Numbered from the stretch's first letter, positions 17,875-25,951 are shown. The stretch: 33,331 bases of DNA from an uncultured Prevotellaceae bacterium (GCA_900315075.1 OMXV01000040.1:1-33331), one strand, 5' to 3'. Numbers and translations: made by a program. The notes: generated from the sequence alone by a model not told the origin.

Positions 17875-18055
17875 ATAGTCCAAGCTCGCCGTCTTTCTCG
17901 TCTATCAGCTTTTCTTCAAAGAGAATGACTATCTGACTCACAGGAAGGTAGCATTCTATTGTGGTTGCACTATTGTAATGACGCTCTATCGTCTCGTAGG
18001 CTGCATCACTCACTTTTCCTTTCAGCTGCTCCAGCTCTTCCCTTGAGGATATCAC
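17855..18055 (-). pseudogene. Continuation of the ART-like frame after an amber codon
   Basis: This 66-codon stretch is in the same frame as the ADP-ribosyltransferase-like ORF and is separated from it only by TAG (18056-18058). The next codon is GTG (18053-18055), which could serve as a restart. The product is helical (SREELEQLKGKVSDAAYETIERHYNSA, then YLPVSQIVILFEEKLIDEKDGELG). It is either the original C-terminal extension of the ART protein cut off by a nonsense mutation, or a separate small gene beginning at GTG. I prefer the first. Confidence 0.5.
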
Positions 18056-18802
18056 CTACGTGATGGCAGTGCCTATAAGCTTATGTTTACTGTTCAACCC
18101 ATAAATATGGGTGGCAATCTCGCTATTGCCAGTGCTGAACCGTATGTCATCCTTCCCCTCGTTGAACCGCTCACTCAGTGGTATCACATTGCCAGCGTCA
18201 TCACGGGTCACAGGGTCGGCAGACTTAAGCTGGTTGGGGTCTACAACCATGTAAGCGTCCGTCTTGCCGTCGTATTCTATATCATGCGCACCATCGTATC
18301 CATTCTTTTTCAATAAGTCAACGAATGCATTTGTCCGGTTAATTGCATATAAAGGAATCTCTTTGCCGTCCCAGTCGTTTGCAAAATCCCTATCGGCCAT
18401 GTCAAGAATAACCTTGTCTTCTACATTCAGCCTTTGCGCAATCTCATGCAACAACCGTGTTGGTTTTCCGTCTTTGACGATGAGCCTAAAGGTGTCACCC
18501 ATATCAAATGGTTTCTTTATATCAAGGAATACCTTTATGGGCTTGCCTCCGTTTGGCATATATCCCTCGGAGTAGTCGCTATTTGAAGAGAACCACCCTC
18601 CAGCTCCGTCTGCATCCCATGTATATGGGCTTCGGGAATCAATTAATAGATTGATTTCCTCTGACGGCTGCCCGAACATGCCCCCATGGTACACCACCAG
18701 CGGCTCGCCGTTCTCATAAACAATTTTTGAAGAATCTTTGGTGGTTACAATATTATTAATTACTTTTGCAACGTCTCCAGGCGAAGCAGGCTTATGAGCC
18801 AC
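18056..18802 (-). pseudogene. ADP-ribosyltransferase-like domain of a polyvalent protein
   Basis: The translation from GTG 18802 has the marks of the ART-PolyVal class: GEPLVVYHGG (His of the H-Y-E type NAD site), GGWFSSNSDYSEGYM (the aromatic position), KVFLDIKKPFDM, GYDGAHDIEYDG and DAYMVVDPNQLKSADPV, followed by DDIRFSTG. Such domains sit in large polyvalent proteins of phages and conjugative elements, where they are thought to modify host proteins or inhibit defences. The frame stays open upstream of GTG for about 14 codons (YLTKKLQDEAFVTN), which continue the preceding fragment after a frameshift. It is therefore read as the middle of a larger broken gene. Confidence 0.65.
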
Positions 18803-18807
18803 ATTTG

Positions 18808-19044
18808 TTACAAAAGCTTCGTCTTGGAGTTTTTTTGTGAGGTACCTTCATGCAGATAGAAACGATTATCTTTCTTATTTCTGTGTAAGATGACAGAACA
18901 AACGTATCTCTCACCTCTAATAGTTATTGGAGCTGATGAATATTTCCTACCCTTGTGATTATTATGATACTCAGCCAATAAGCCTTGTTCTATAACATCC
19001 GTTACCGCAGCATAAGCTATGGCCTTATCCGCGTCCCATGCCAT
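18808..19044 (-). pseudogene. Polyvalent-protein domain fragment
   Basis: The translation AYAAVTDVIEQGLLAEYHNNHKGRKY ... ITIRGERYVCSVILHRNKKDNRFYLHE resembles the domain that often stands just before the ART domain in phage polyvalent proteins, ending with RFYLHEV. Family assignment (an LPD or nuclease-like associated domain) is from memory of the pattern and uncertain. After RFYLHE the frame turns into nonsense within 12 codons, whereas the +2 frame continues with YLTKKLQDEAFVTN. A single lost base near 18847 explains this. Confidence 0.55.
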
Positions 19045-19280
19045 CCTGCAAACTTCTCCTGGCGCTTGTTGTGCATCCTGTCGGTCACGTCGATGCTGTC
19101 AATCTCCACCCAGCCTTCCGGCATGGTGTACTCGCTCACATACACAGGGAAGTCCTGAGCCTGCGCCCAGTCCACGAATGCCTGCTTGTCAAAGGTGCCT
19201 TTGCCGTAGCCTCTCTGACTTGTATTCTCGTAGGGGATATCAGCATAGACTACATCGCCCTCATCGCCTCTGCCAGCCAC
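19017..19280 (-). pseudogene. Fragment of a D12-class adenine DNA methyltransferase
   Basis: From GTG 19280 the translation DVVYADIPYENTSQRGYG ... FDKQAFVDWAQAQDFPVYVSEYTMPEGW matches the C-terminal half of Dam-like adenine methylases, with DIPY in the place of the catalytic DPPY motif. The N-terminal SAM-binding part (FxGxG) is missing. Two TAG codons stand immediately upstream, and at the other end the frame runs into the next fragment out of phase. It is not a functional methylase. Confidence 0.62.
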
Positions 19281-19304
19281 CTACTAAAAAACCTATGAGA
19301 ACAT

Positions 19305-19336
19305 CTTGTTATTTTCGTTTTTTTACTGTAATTTTG
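19305..19336 (+). promoter_or_regulatory. Promoter of the phosphate acyltransferase gene
   Basis: CTTG (19305-19308), 20 bases, then TAATTTTG (19329-19336), a near-consensus promoter ending 27 bases before ATG 19364. Its position shows the fossil's right edge lies left of about 19300. Confidence 0.75.
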
Positions 19337-19363
19337 CAAACGATTAATCATTATCTAAAGCTT

Positions 19364-20275
19364 ATGGATACAATTAATAGTTTTGAGAAGTTAGTATCAC
19401 ATTTATCATCACTTGGTAGGAGAAAACGTGTGGCTGTAGTCTGCGCTTCCGACGAGTCAACACAGTATGCCGTAGCACGTGCTCTCCGTGAAGGGTTCAT
19501 TGAGGCCATCTTCGTAGGATCAAAGGAAGAAGTTGAAGCCAACACAGACTTTAAAGAATTGACAGACCACATTAGTTTTGTTGATGCCCAGGATCGTGAC
19601 GATGCAGCTGCCAAGGCAGTTCAATTGGTACGCGACGGTAAGGCTGATGTTCTGATGAAAGGCCTCATCAATACCGACAATCTGCTTCGTGCGGTTTTGA
19701 ACAAAGAGCATGGCATCCTGCCTAAAGGCAACGTGCTGACACATATCACTGCTGCCAGCATCCCCGGCACCACCCGCCTGTTGTTCTTCAGCGACGCTGC
19801 TGTCATCCCCTACCCCACACAGGAGCAACGCATCGCACAAGTAAACTATATCGCAGAACTTTGTCGCTCGTTTGGTATAGCAGAGCCTCGTATCTCCTTG
19901 ATTCACAGTTCAGAAAAAGTAAATGGCAAGCATTTCCCATTTACAGAAGGATATGTAGAGATTGTCAACAACAGTAAAAAAGGCGAGTATGGTCCATGTA
20001 TCGTCGACGGTCCATTAGACGTGAAGACATCGTGCTGCAAGGAAAGTATGGACAAGAAAGGCATACAGTCACCGATTGATGGTGCAGCCGATGCGCTTAT
20101 TTTCCCAGACATTGAGGCTGGCAACGTTTTCTATAAGACCATTACTCTTTTCTGTGGCGCCGAGACGGCCGGTATTCTCGTTGGTCCGATGGTTCCCGTG
20201 GTACTTCCTTCACGTAGCGACTCCAAGATTTGCAAATACGTCAGCTTAGCTTTAGCTACCATCAATTCGAAATAA
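19364..20275 (+). CDS. ptb: Phosphate acetyl/butyryltransferase family protein
   Basis: Members of the PTA_PTB family exchange CoA for phosphate on an acyl group (acetyl-CoA or butyryl-CoA to the acyl phosphate). The 303-aa length suits Ptb-like enzymes better than long Pta. Conserved blocks are visible: VMKGLINTDNLLRAVLNKEHGI, HITAASIPGTTRLLFFSDAAVIPYP, and near the end DALIFPDIEAGNVFYKTI with ILVGPMVPVVLPSRSDS. ATG 19364 is chosen because it follows a good promoter; the open frame running back to 19019 lies antisense to the methylase fragment. A butyrate kinase gene does not follow; instead a UvrA-family gene lies 42 bases downstream. Acyl specificity cannot be read from the sequence. Confidence 0.85.
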   Translation: MDTINSFEKLVSHLSSLGRRKRVAVVCASDESTQYAVARALREGFIEAIFVGSKEEVEANTDFKELTDHISFVDAQDRDDAAAKAVQLVRDGKADVLMKGLINTDNLLRAVLNKEHGILPKGNVLTHITAASIPGTTRLLFFSDAAVIPYPTQEQRIAQVNYIAELCRSFGIAEPRISLIHSSEKVNGKHFPFTEGYVEIVNNSKKGEYGPCIVDGPLDVKTSCCKESMDKKGIQSPIDGAADALIFPDIEAGNVFYKTITLFCGAETAGILVGPMVPVVLPSRSDSKICKYVSLALATINSK

Positions 20276-20317
20276 CCACCGCAGTTTTCCATTCCTCCAC
20301 ATAATCACCCGGAAAAA

Positions 20318-23134
20318 ATGTCACAATATATAGAGGTGAAGGGTGCTCGTGCCAACAACCTAAAGAATATTAGTATCAACATCCCTCGTGATCGATTTAT
20401 CGTAATTGCCGGTGTGAGCGGCAGCGGTAAGTCATCACTGGCCTTCGACACACTATATGCCGAAGGTCAGCGACGCTATGTGGAGAGTCTGTCATCATAT
20501 GCCCGCCAGTTTCTCGGACGTATGAGCAAACCAGAATGCGATTTCATTAAAGGTCTGCCACCAGCCATTGCCATTGAGCAAAAAGTCAACAGTCGCAATC
20601 CCCGTTCTACGGTAGGCACATCTACTGAGATATTTGAATATATGCGTCTGCTCTATGCGCGTGTCGGAAAAACGTTCTCACCCATCAGTGGCGAACAGGT
20701 AAAGAAACACACCACAGAAGACGTAGTGGATTGCGTCAAACAGTTTTCCCGTGGCACCCGTTTTTGTGTCACAGCACCACTGAAGATTCCTGAAGGTCGC
20801 ACATTAGAACGCCACCTGCAATTTTGCCTACAACAAGGATATGTCCGTCTATTCCAAAAAGGAGAGTTTGTGAGAATTGACGAACTGTTAGCTGATGCCG
20901 AAAAACTGGCCGATGTTTCACCTACAGACATCTACCTCATGATTGACCGTATGTCTGTAGATGACGGCAAAGACGCAATCTCACGTTTGGTAGATTCTGT
21001 GGAGACAGCTTTCTATGAAGGGCATGGGGAATGTCGTATTACTTTCCTTCCCTCCAACATCAACTACGACTTCTCCACCCGTTTTGAAGCTGACGGTATG
21101 CGCTTTGAAGAACCTACCGACAATATGTTCTCATTCAATTCGCCTTTAGGAGCTTGTCCCACCTGCGAGGGCTACGGTCGGGTGATTGGTATCGACGAGA
21201 AAATGGTCATTCCCAACACCACCCTCAGCGTCTATGATGGATGTGTACAATGCTGGCATGGAGAAAAAATGAGAATGTGGCAGGATGAGTTCTGTCGTAG
21301 GGCTGCCAAAGACGATTTTCCCATCTTCACCCCATATTACCAACTTACACGCCACGAAAAAGACATGTTGTGGCATGGTTTACCATCCGACCTTAAGCGT
21401 CCGGCAAATGAACAAGTGCACATTGATGCGTTTTTCCAGATGGTCAAGGACAATCAGTATAAAATACAATATCGGGTGATGATGAGCAGGTATCGAGGTA
21501 AAACCATCTGTCCTACCTGTCATGGTACACGACTGCGCAAAGAGACATCATATGTGCTGGTGGGTGGAAAAAACATCTCTGAACTGGTGGAAATGCAGGT
21601 AAGCGACCTACGGAAATGGTTCCTAAATCTACAATTAGATTCGCATGATGCAGAGATAGCAAAGCGCCTGCTATCAGAAATCAACAACCGCTTACAATTC
21701 CTTGATGAAGTGGGACTTGGCTATCTTACGCTCAACCGTCCCTCGAATACTCTCAGTGGTGGGGAAAGCCAGCGCATCAACCTGACCACCTCACTTGGAA
21801 GTTCATTGGTCGGTTCTTTGTACATTCTCGACGAACCCAGTATCGGCCTGCACAGCCGCGACACCGAACGGCTGATACATGTGCTCAAGGAACTGCAAGC
21901 CATCGGCAATACCGTGATGATTGTAGAACACGACGAAGAGTTTATGCGAGCTGCCGACTACTTGATAGACGTCGGACCAGATGCTGGGTGTCTCGGTGGA
22001 AAAATCGTCTTTGAGGGAAAGGCGGAAGACATCACCACTGATGCACTATCAAAATATCCAAATAGTCATACCGTGAGGTACCTCACCCACACAGAGCATA
22101 TCCCTGTACCCGCAAGCCGGCGCCCCTGGAACCTTGCCATCAAGTTGCGAGGAGCGAGAATGAACAACCTGAAAGGCATTGATGTGCTGTTCCCGTTGAA
22201 TGTTTTCACGGTGGTGACGGGTGTGAGCGGAAGTGGCAAATCTTCATTAGTAAAAGGTATTCTCTACCCTGCCATGAAGCGACACCACGGCGACACCTGC
22301 GATGCCCCCGGCGAGTATTTAGCCCTTGAAGGCGACTGGCAACAGGTGGAGCGAATAGAGTTTGTTGACCAGAATCCTATCGGCAAGAGCACACGTTCCA
22401 ACCCTGCCACTTACGTCAAGGCATACGATGCCATCCGCCAACTATTCGCCGACCAGCCTCTCTCTCGTCAGATGGGCTTCACGCCACAGTATTTCTCATT
22501 CAATGCCGATGGTGGACGTTGTGAGGAATGCAAGGGTGCAGGTGTCATCAATGTTGAGATGCAATTTATGGCCGACATCATTCTTACCTGTGAAGCCTGT
22601 CATGGCAAGCGGTTTAAGCACGACATTCTCGATGTCCGTTTTGCAGGTAAAAATATTAATGACGTACTCGACATGACCGTGAGCGAGGCTGTGGAGTTTT
22701 TCTCTACAAACGGACAAGAAACCATCTCTTCACGACTAAAACCACTTGAAGACGTTGGATTAGGATATATCAAACTTGGACAGAGTTCCTCAACATTGTC
22801 GGGCGGTGAAAATCAACGTGTAAAGTTGGCATATTTCATTGGTCAGGAGAAACAAGAGCCTACCCTTTTCATGTTTGACGAACCTACGACAGGATTGCAT
22901 TTTCATGACATTCAACGACTACTCTCTGCTTTCAACGCCTTGATTGAGCGTGGACATTCAATTATTGTGATAGAACACAACATGGAAGTTATCAAGTGTG
23001 CCGACTATGTGATAGACTTGGGTCCAGAAGGTGGCGACCATGGCGGCAACTTAGTATTTGCAGGCACACCAGAGGAGTTAACGAAGTCTCCGAACAGCAT
23101 TACGGGGAAATACCTACGAGACAAAATTATCTGA
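20318..23134 (+). CDS. uvrA: UvrA-family excinuclease ATPase
   Basis: UvrA is the damage-recognising ATPase of nucleotide excision repair, which loads UvrB. The 938-aa protein has two ABC modules: Walker A GVSGSGKSS at 32-40 and at about 635, signatures LSGGESQRINL (479) and LSGGENQRVKLA (827), and Walker B regions LYILDEPSIGLH and LFMFDEPTTGLHF. The C-terminal zinc-finger pair is present (GGRCEECKGAG and LTCEACHGKRF). The first CxxC pair of the other zinc module is absent: the sequence reads FSTRFEADG at 252-260 where E. coli has CPVCGY, although the second pair (ACPTCEGYG) remains. This resembles a second UvrA type seen in Bacteroidetes, so another uvrA may exist elsewhere in the genome. 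It is probably co-transcribed with ptb. Confidence 0.9.
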   Translation: MSQYIEVKGARANNLKNISINIPRDRFIVIAGVSGSGKSSLAFDTLYAEGQRRYVESLSSYARQFLGRMSKPECDFIKGLPPAIAIEQKVNSRNPRSTVGTSTEIFEYMRLLYARVGKTFSPISGEQVKKHTTEDVVDCVKQFSRGTRFCVTAPLKIPEGRTLERHLQFCLQQGYVRLFQKGEFVRIDELLADAEKLADVSPTDIYLMIDRMSVDDGKDAISRLVDSVETAFYEGHGECRITFLPSNINYDFSTRFEADGMRFEEPTDNMFSFNSPLGACPTCEGYGRVIGIDEKMVIPNTTLSVYDGCVQCWHGEKMRMWQDEFCRRAAKDDFPIFTPYYQLTRHEKDMLWHGLPSDLKRPANEQVHIDAFFQMVKDNQYKIQYRVMMSRYRGKTICPTCHGTRLRKETSYVLVGGKNISELVEMQVSDLRKWFLNLQLDSHDAEIAKRLLSEINNRLQFLDEVGLGYLTLNRPSNTLSGGESQRINLTTSLGSSLVGSLYILDEPSIGLHSRDTERLIHVLKELQAIGNTVMIVEHDEEFMRAADYLIDVGPDAGCLGGKIVFEGKAEDITTDALSKYPNSHTVRYLTHTEHIPVPASRRPWNLAIKLRGARMNNLKGIDVLFPLNVFTVVTGVSGSGKSSLVKGILYPAMKRHHGDTCDAPGEYLALEGDWQQVERIEFVDQNPIGKSTRSNPATYVKAYDAIRQLFADQPLSRQMGFTPQYFSFNADGGRCEECKGAGVINVEMQFMADIILTCEACHGKRFKHDILDVRFAGKNINDVLDMTVSEAVEFFSTNGQETISSRLKPLEDVGLGYIKLGQSSSTLSGGENQRVKLAYFIGQEKQEPTLFMFDEPTTGLHFHDIQRLLSAFNALIERGHSIIVIEHNMEVIKCADYVIDLGPEGGDHGGNLVFAGTPEELTKSPNSITGKYLRDKII

Positions 23135-23140
23135 AAATAT

Positions 23141-23171
23141 TTTGCAGATACATTTTTTTCAGTTATCTTTG
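23141..23171 (+). promoter_or_regulatory. Promoter of the tRNA-Thr/tRNA-Gly unit
   Basis: TTTG (23141-23144), 19 bases, then TATCTTTG (23164-23171), a complete consensus beginning only 7 bases after the uvrA stop codon. Confidence 0.87.
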
Positions 23172-23201
23172 CAGTCGCAAAAGGGAAAAGCGGTCTTTTT
23201 T

Positions 23202-23274
23202 GCCGATATGGCTCAGTTGGTAGAGCAATTCATTCGTAATGAATAGGTCCCGGGTTCGAGTCCCGGTATCGGCT
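23202..23274 (+). tRNA. tRNA-Thr (CGT)
   Basis: The 73-base sequence has acceptor GCCGATA/TATCGGC, an anticodon stem ATTCA/TGAAT with loop TTCGTAA (anticodon CGT) and a T arm CCGGG-TTCGAGT-CCCGG. It is the first gene after the promoter at 23141-23171. Confidence 0.95.
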
Positions 23275-23283
23275 CTTTTTCAT

Positions 23284-23354
23284 GCGGAATTAGCACATCG
23301 GTAGTGCATCGGCTTCCCAAGCCGAGGAGGCGGGTTCGATTCCCGTATTCCGCT
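23284..23354 (+). tRNA. tRNA-Gly (CCC)
   Basis: The 71-base sequence has acceptor GCGGAAT/ATTCCGC and anticodon stem TCGGC/GCCGA with loop TTCCCAA (anticodon CCC). It lies 9 bases after tRNA-Thr and probably shares its transcript. Confidence 0.94.
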
Positions 23355-23460
23355 CTTCCCTCCCTCAATTCCAGAAAGTCGGTGTCGCGCTTCCATGCGC
23401 CCACCGGCTTTCCCCATTTATATCCCATAGAAACAACCCCTTGTGAATTGGCATAACAGA

Positions 23461-23493
23461 AAAGAGGGAACCTCATGATGAGATTCCCTCTTT
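23461..23493 (-). terminator. Hairpin after the tRNA-Asp pair
   Basis: AAAGAGGGAA and TTCCCTCTTT form a perfect 10-bp stem, extended inside by CTCAT/ATGAG. The hairpin starts one base beyond the 3' end of the minus-strand tRNA-Asp and could also stop plus-strand transcription from tRNA-Gly. The following T-tract is short. Confidence 0.72.
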
Positions 23494-23494
23494 G

Positions 23495-23568
23495 CGGTGC
23501 GTACGAGACTCGAACTCGTGACCTCCTGCGTGACAGGCAGGCATTCTAACCTACTGAACTAACGCACC
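23495..23568 (-). tRNA. tRNA-Asp (GTC), copy 2
   Basis: On the minus strand: acceptor GGTGCGT/ACGCACC, anticodon loop CTGTCAC (GTC), T loop TTCGAGT, discriminator G. The 74 bases are identical to the copy at 23584-23657, so the two arose by recent tandem duplication or are kept identical by gene conversion. Confidence 0.95.
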
Positions 23569-23583
23569 ATTCAGAATTTGGTG

Positions 23584-23657
23584 CGGTGCGTACGAGACTC
23601 GAACTCGTGACCTCCTGCGTGACAGGCAGGCATTCTAACCTACTGAACTAACGCACC
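23584..23657 (-). tRNA. tRNA-Asp (GTC), copy 1
   Basis: Identical in sequence to the gene at 23495-23568 and lies 89 bases from it start to start. It is the promoter-proximal gene of the minus-strand pair. Confidence 0.95.
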
Positions 23658-23686
23658 AATTACAGTATTATTCTGAATTGCGGATG

Positions 23687-23718
23687 CAAAGGTATAAATA
23701 TTTTTTTTATCCACCAAA
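23687..23718 (-). promoter_or_regulatory. Promoter of the tRNA-Asp pair
   Basis: On the minus strand TTTG (23715-23718), 20 bases, then TACCTTTG (23687-23694), a full consensus match 30 bases before tRNA-Asp. Confidence 0.87.
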
Positions 23719-23724
23719 CTAAAT

Positions 23725-24240
23725 CTACATTTTTTGCAAAAAAAATTGCATAAAGAATGCATCATGGTAATCATTGCCATCGAAAATCCACTCTTTCACT
23801 GAAGTAGTTTGTGTAAAGCCCACTTTTTTGAATAATTGTACTGAGGCTGTATTTGTGACATCAACAATAGCATATAGTTGATGTATATGCAGGAAATCTC
23901 TTCCGTATTCTATCGCTCTTTGTAGGGCATGTTCACCATAGCCCCTTCCTCTATACTCTTTGAGAACAACAATTCCTATCTCCGCCCTAAGATGCCTTGG
24001 ATCGAAATTGAGGATATCCAGCAGCCCCACCACCTTATTCTCCTCATTCTCAATGACCAACCTCACCTGCTTATCGGCATAGATATCATTTGCTGCACAC
24101 ATCACATAGTTGTTGAGGGCATAGCGTGAATAGGGAACGTTAGCAGTTCCCACTTCCCATAATTCCTGGTCATTCTCTATTTGATAGAGTATTTCCAGGT
24201 CTTCAGGCTCCATGGCCCTTAGCGTAAAGTGTGCATTCAT
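23725..24240 (-). CDS. GNAT-family N-acetyltransferase
   Basis: The protein (171 aa) uses acetyl-CoA to acetylate an amine, the identity of which is not visible. It follows the RimJ/RimL and SpeG-like layout: FTLRAMEPEDLEILYQIEND at the start, then EIGIVVLKEYRGRGYGEHAL with the acetyl-CoA pyrophosphate loop RGRGYGEHA at 97-105, and NTASVQLFKKVGF near the end. Its ATG overlaps the stop of the upstream glycosyltransferase by four bases (ATGA), which points to coupled translation. A polyamine or protein N-terminus substrate would be a guess. Confidence 0.9.
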   Translation of the reverse strand: MNAHFTLRAMEPEDLEILYQIENDQELWEVGTANVPYSRYALNNYVMCAANDIYADKQVRLVIENEENKVVGLLDILNFDPRHLRAEIGIVVLKEYRGRGYGEHALQRAIEYGRDFLHIHQLYAIVDVTNTASVQLFKKVGFTQTTSVKEWIFDGNDYHDAFFMQFFLQKM

Positions 24241-25436
24241 TTGAATATTTCCTCCGCGGTGACAATGGTTTTCGAATGAGGATTAAAGATTCCGATGAGT
24301 ACATTCGGCATGGGCTGTCGATGGAAAATGTCGAGGATGGCTTGATAGGAATAGGCATCAGTATCATAAACCACATATTTCACATTACGATTGTCATCGT
24401 CTTCTGTTATGATATCAAGATGTCCATCAGGCATTTTCTTCTCATTCCCAACAACAAACTCCCCCGACAACCCTTTCTTCCGTGAGAGTTTGCGGCACAT
24501 GGTGATAGATGCCACCGATCCGATAAAGAGATAATCAGGTTCACGCTTCCTCTTGGGACTGAAAAAGCCCAAAGCCTTTCTGAGTTTTGCAGCCTGCATC
24601 TGTATCAATGCTAATGTTGCCTTCAGATAGATAGCCGTCTTAATAGGTATAGTCAGCCAGAGGCTCGAACTGCCATAATGCTTCTTAAAGAAGATAAGCA
24701 TCGCTTCGTAGAACACGTGAACATACCTAAATGACGACTTCTGTGTGCTCTCCCCCTTATAATGCAGGATGGTCTCTGGAAGATACCAGTTGTGGTATCC
24801 ACCCTTCAGCAAGCGACAGGAGAGGTCTATATCCTCACCATACATGAAGAAATCCTCGTCGAGCAAACCCACTTTCTGCAGAGCTGATCTTCTCATCATG
24901 CAAAAAGCACCGCTGATAACTTCAATTTCCACGGGTTCATCCCATGGCAGATAGCTCATGTAATAATGTCCGATGCGTTTATGATTGGGAAAACGTGAAC
25001 AGAGACCACACATTTTATAAAACGAAGTCATCGGAGTGGGGACTCCCCTCCTTGATTCCATAGCCTTTGTTCCATCAGATTTCAGCATTTTTATTCCAGC
25101 AGCACCTGCATCAGGATGCTCATCCATGAATGCGATAACACGCCGAATGGTATCCTCTCCGACCACTGTATCAGGATTGAGTAAGAGCACGTATTCCCCT
25201 TCACTTTGCCGGATGGCAATATTATTGGCCCTTGCGAACCCTAAGTTATGGTTGCTTTCCACATAGTTTACCTTCTGAAATCTCCTCGAAACGTAAGCTA
25301 CGCTGGCATCCTTAGAATGGTTATCAACAACAAAAACCTCGGCATCAATATCTTTAATGGCCTTATACAGGCTATCAAGACACTGATATAGATAGTGTTT
25401 CACATTGTAATTAACTATAATGACCGAGAGTTTCAT
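24237..25436 (-). CDS. Family 2 glycosyltransferase with C-terminal extension
   Basis: The N-terminal 250 residues are a GT-A family 2 domain of the WbbL/rhamnosyltransferase type: LSVIIVNYNVKHYL, VDNHSKDAS, NLGFARANNIAI, LLLNPDTVV and GEDIDLSCRLLKGGY. It probably adds a sugar to a lipid-linked cell-surface polysaccharide. The remaining 150 residues include a hydrophobic stretch (about 262-290) and a hydrophilic end of unknown role with SVASITMCRKLSRKKGL. It lies 30 bases after the small membrane protein gene and is coupled to the GNAT gene. Confidence 0.88.
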   Translation of the reverse strand: MKLSVIIVNYNVKHYLYQCLDSLYKAIKDIDAEVFVVDNHSKDASVAYVSRRFQKVNYVESNHNLGFARANNIAIRQSEGEYVLLLNPDTVVGEDTIRRVIAFMDEHPDAGAAGIKMLKSDGTKAMESRRGVPTPMTSFYKMCGLCSRFPNHKRIGHYYMSYLPWDEPVEIEVISGAFCMMRRSALQKVGLLDEDFFMYGEDIDLSCRLLKGGYHNWYLPETILHYKGESTQKSSFRYVHVFYEAMLIFFKKHYGSSSLWLTIPIKTAIYLKATLALIQMQAAKLRKALGFFSPKRKREPDYLFIGSVASITMCRKLSRKKGLSGEFVVGNEKKMPDGHLDIITEDDDNRNVKYVVYDTDAYSYQAILDIFHRQPMPNVLIGIFNPHSKTIVTAEEIFK

Positions 25437-25466
25437 AGGCTATTCTTCTGTAGTATTATCCTTCGG

Positions 25467-25910
25467 TTATTCTGTTTTTTCTGATTGTCTTGTATCTGAT
25501 GTCTCTACCACGCACCTTTCCATCGAAGGGAAGATAAAAAAAAGACAGATAAACAGCATAATAGCCATGTAGGCAAATGTAGGGGCCATAAATAGCCAAT
25601 AGCAGATTACATTGGCCAGCAAAGGCATACAAAGCAATAATAGGCGAAGTGTTCCCCATCTTGCAAGTGCTTTCTCTTTTCCTTTGACAAGTGACTGATG
25701 TATCTTTCCAAATTTGAAGAGCCTTAGTGCCAATGGTATCACGCACAAAGTAGTGATTTCAAGAATGATGGCAACTATATATTCTGTTTTTGCATCACTT
25801 TCGAGAATACCACATGGTAGCACATCGAATTCAAACAATACAGCCATCACCACGACCAAAAGGCAAGTGACAATCAAGATAGCCAAAAGAAGACGTTGAA
25901 CCTTTTTCAT
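25467..25910 (-). CDS. Small multi-pass membrane protein
   Basis: This 147-aa protein has four hydrophobic helices (about 7-27, 46-64, 88-106 and 110-128), a basic loop FKFGKIHQSLVKGKEKALARW between the second and third, and a polar C-terminal tail. I recognise no family with certainty. Its place between recR and a glycosyltransferase gene on one strand suggests only co-transcription. No catalytic or transport motif is visible. Confidence 0.75.
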   Translation of the reverse strand: MKKVQRLLLAILIVTCLLVVVMAVLFEFDVLPCGILESDAKTEYIVAIILEITTLCVIPLALRLFKFGKIHQSLVKGKEKALARWGTLRLLLLCMPLLANVICYWLFMAPTFAYMAIMLFICLFFIFPSMERCVVETSDTRQSEKTE

Positions 25911-25951
25911 TTTTCAAAGAATTTTCATTCTGAAGTCCAGAAGTTCAGTTT

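Noticed and set aside
19019-19363. N-terminal extension of the phosphate acyltransferase frame
   Set aside because: The frame stays open upstream, but this part is antisense to the methylase fragment, reads as Cys/Ser/Arg-rich noise and contains the gene's promoter (19305-19336).
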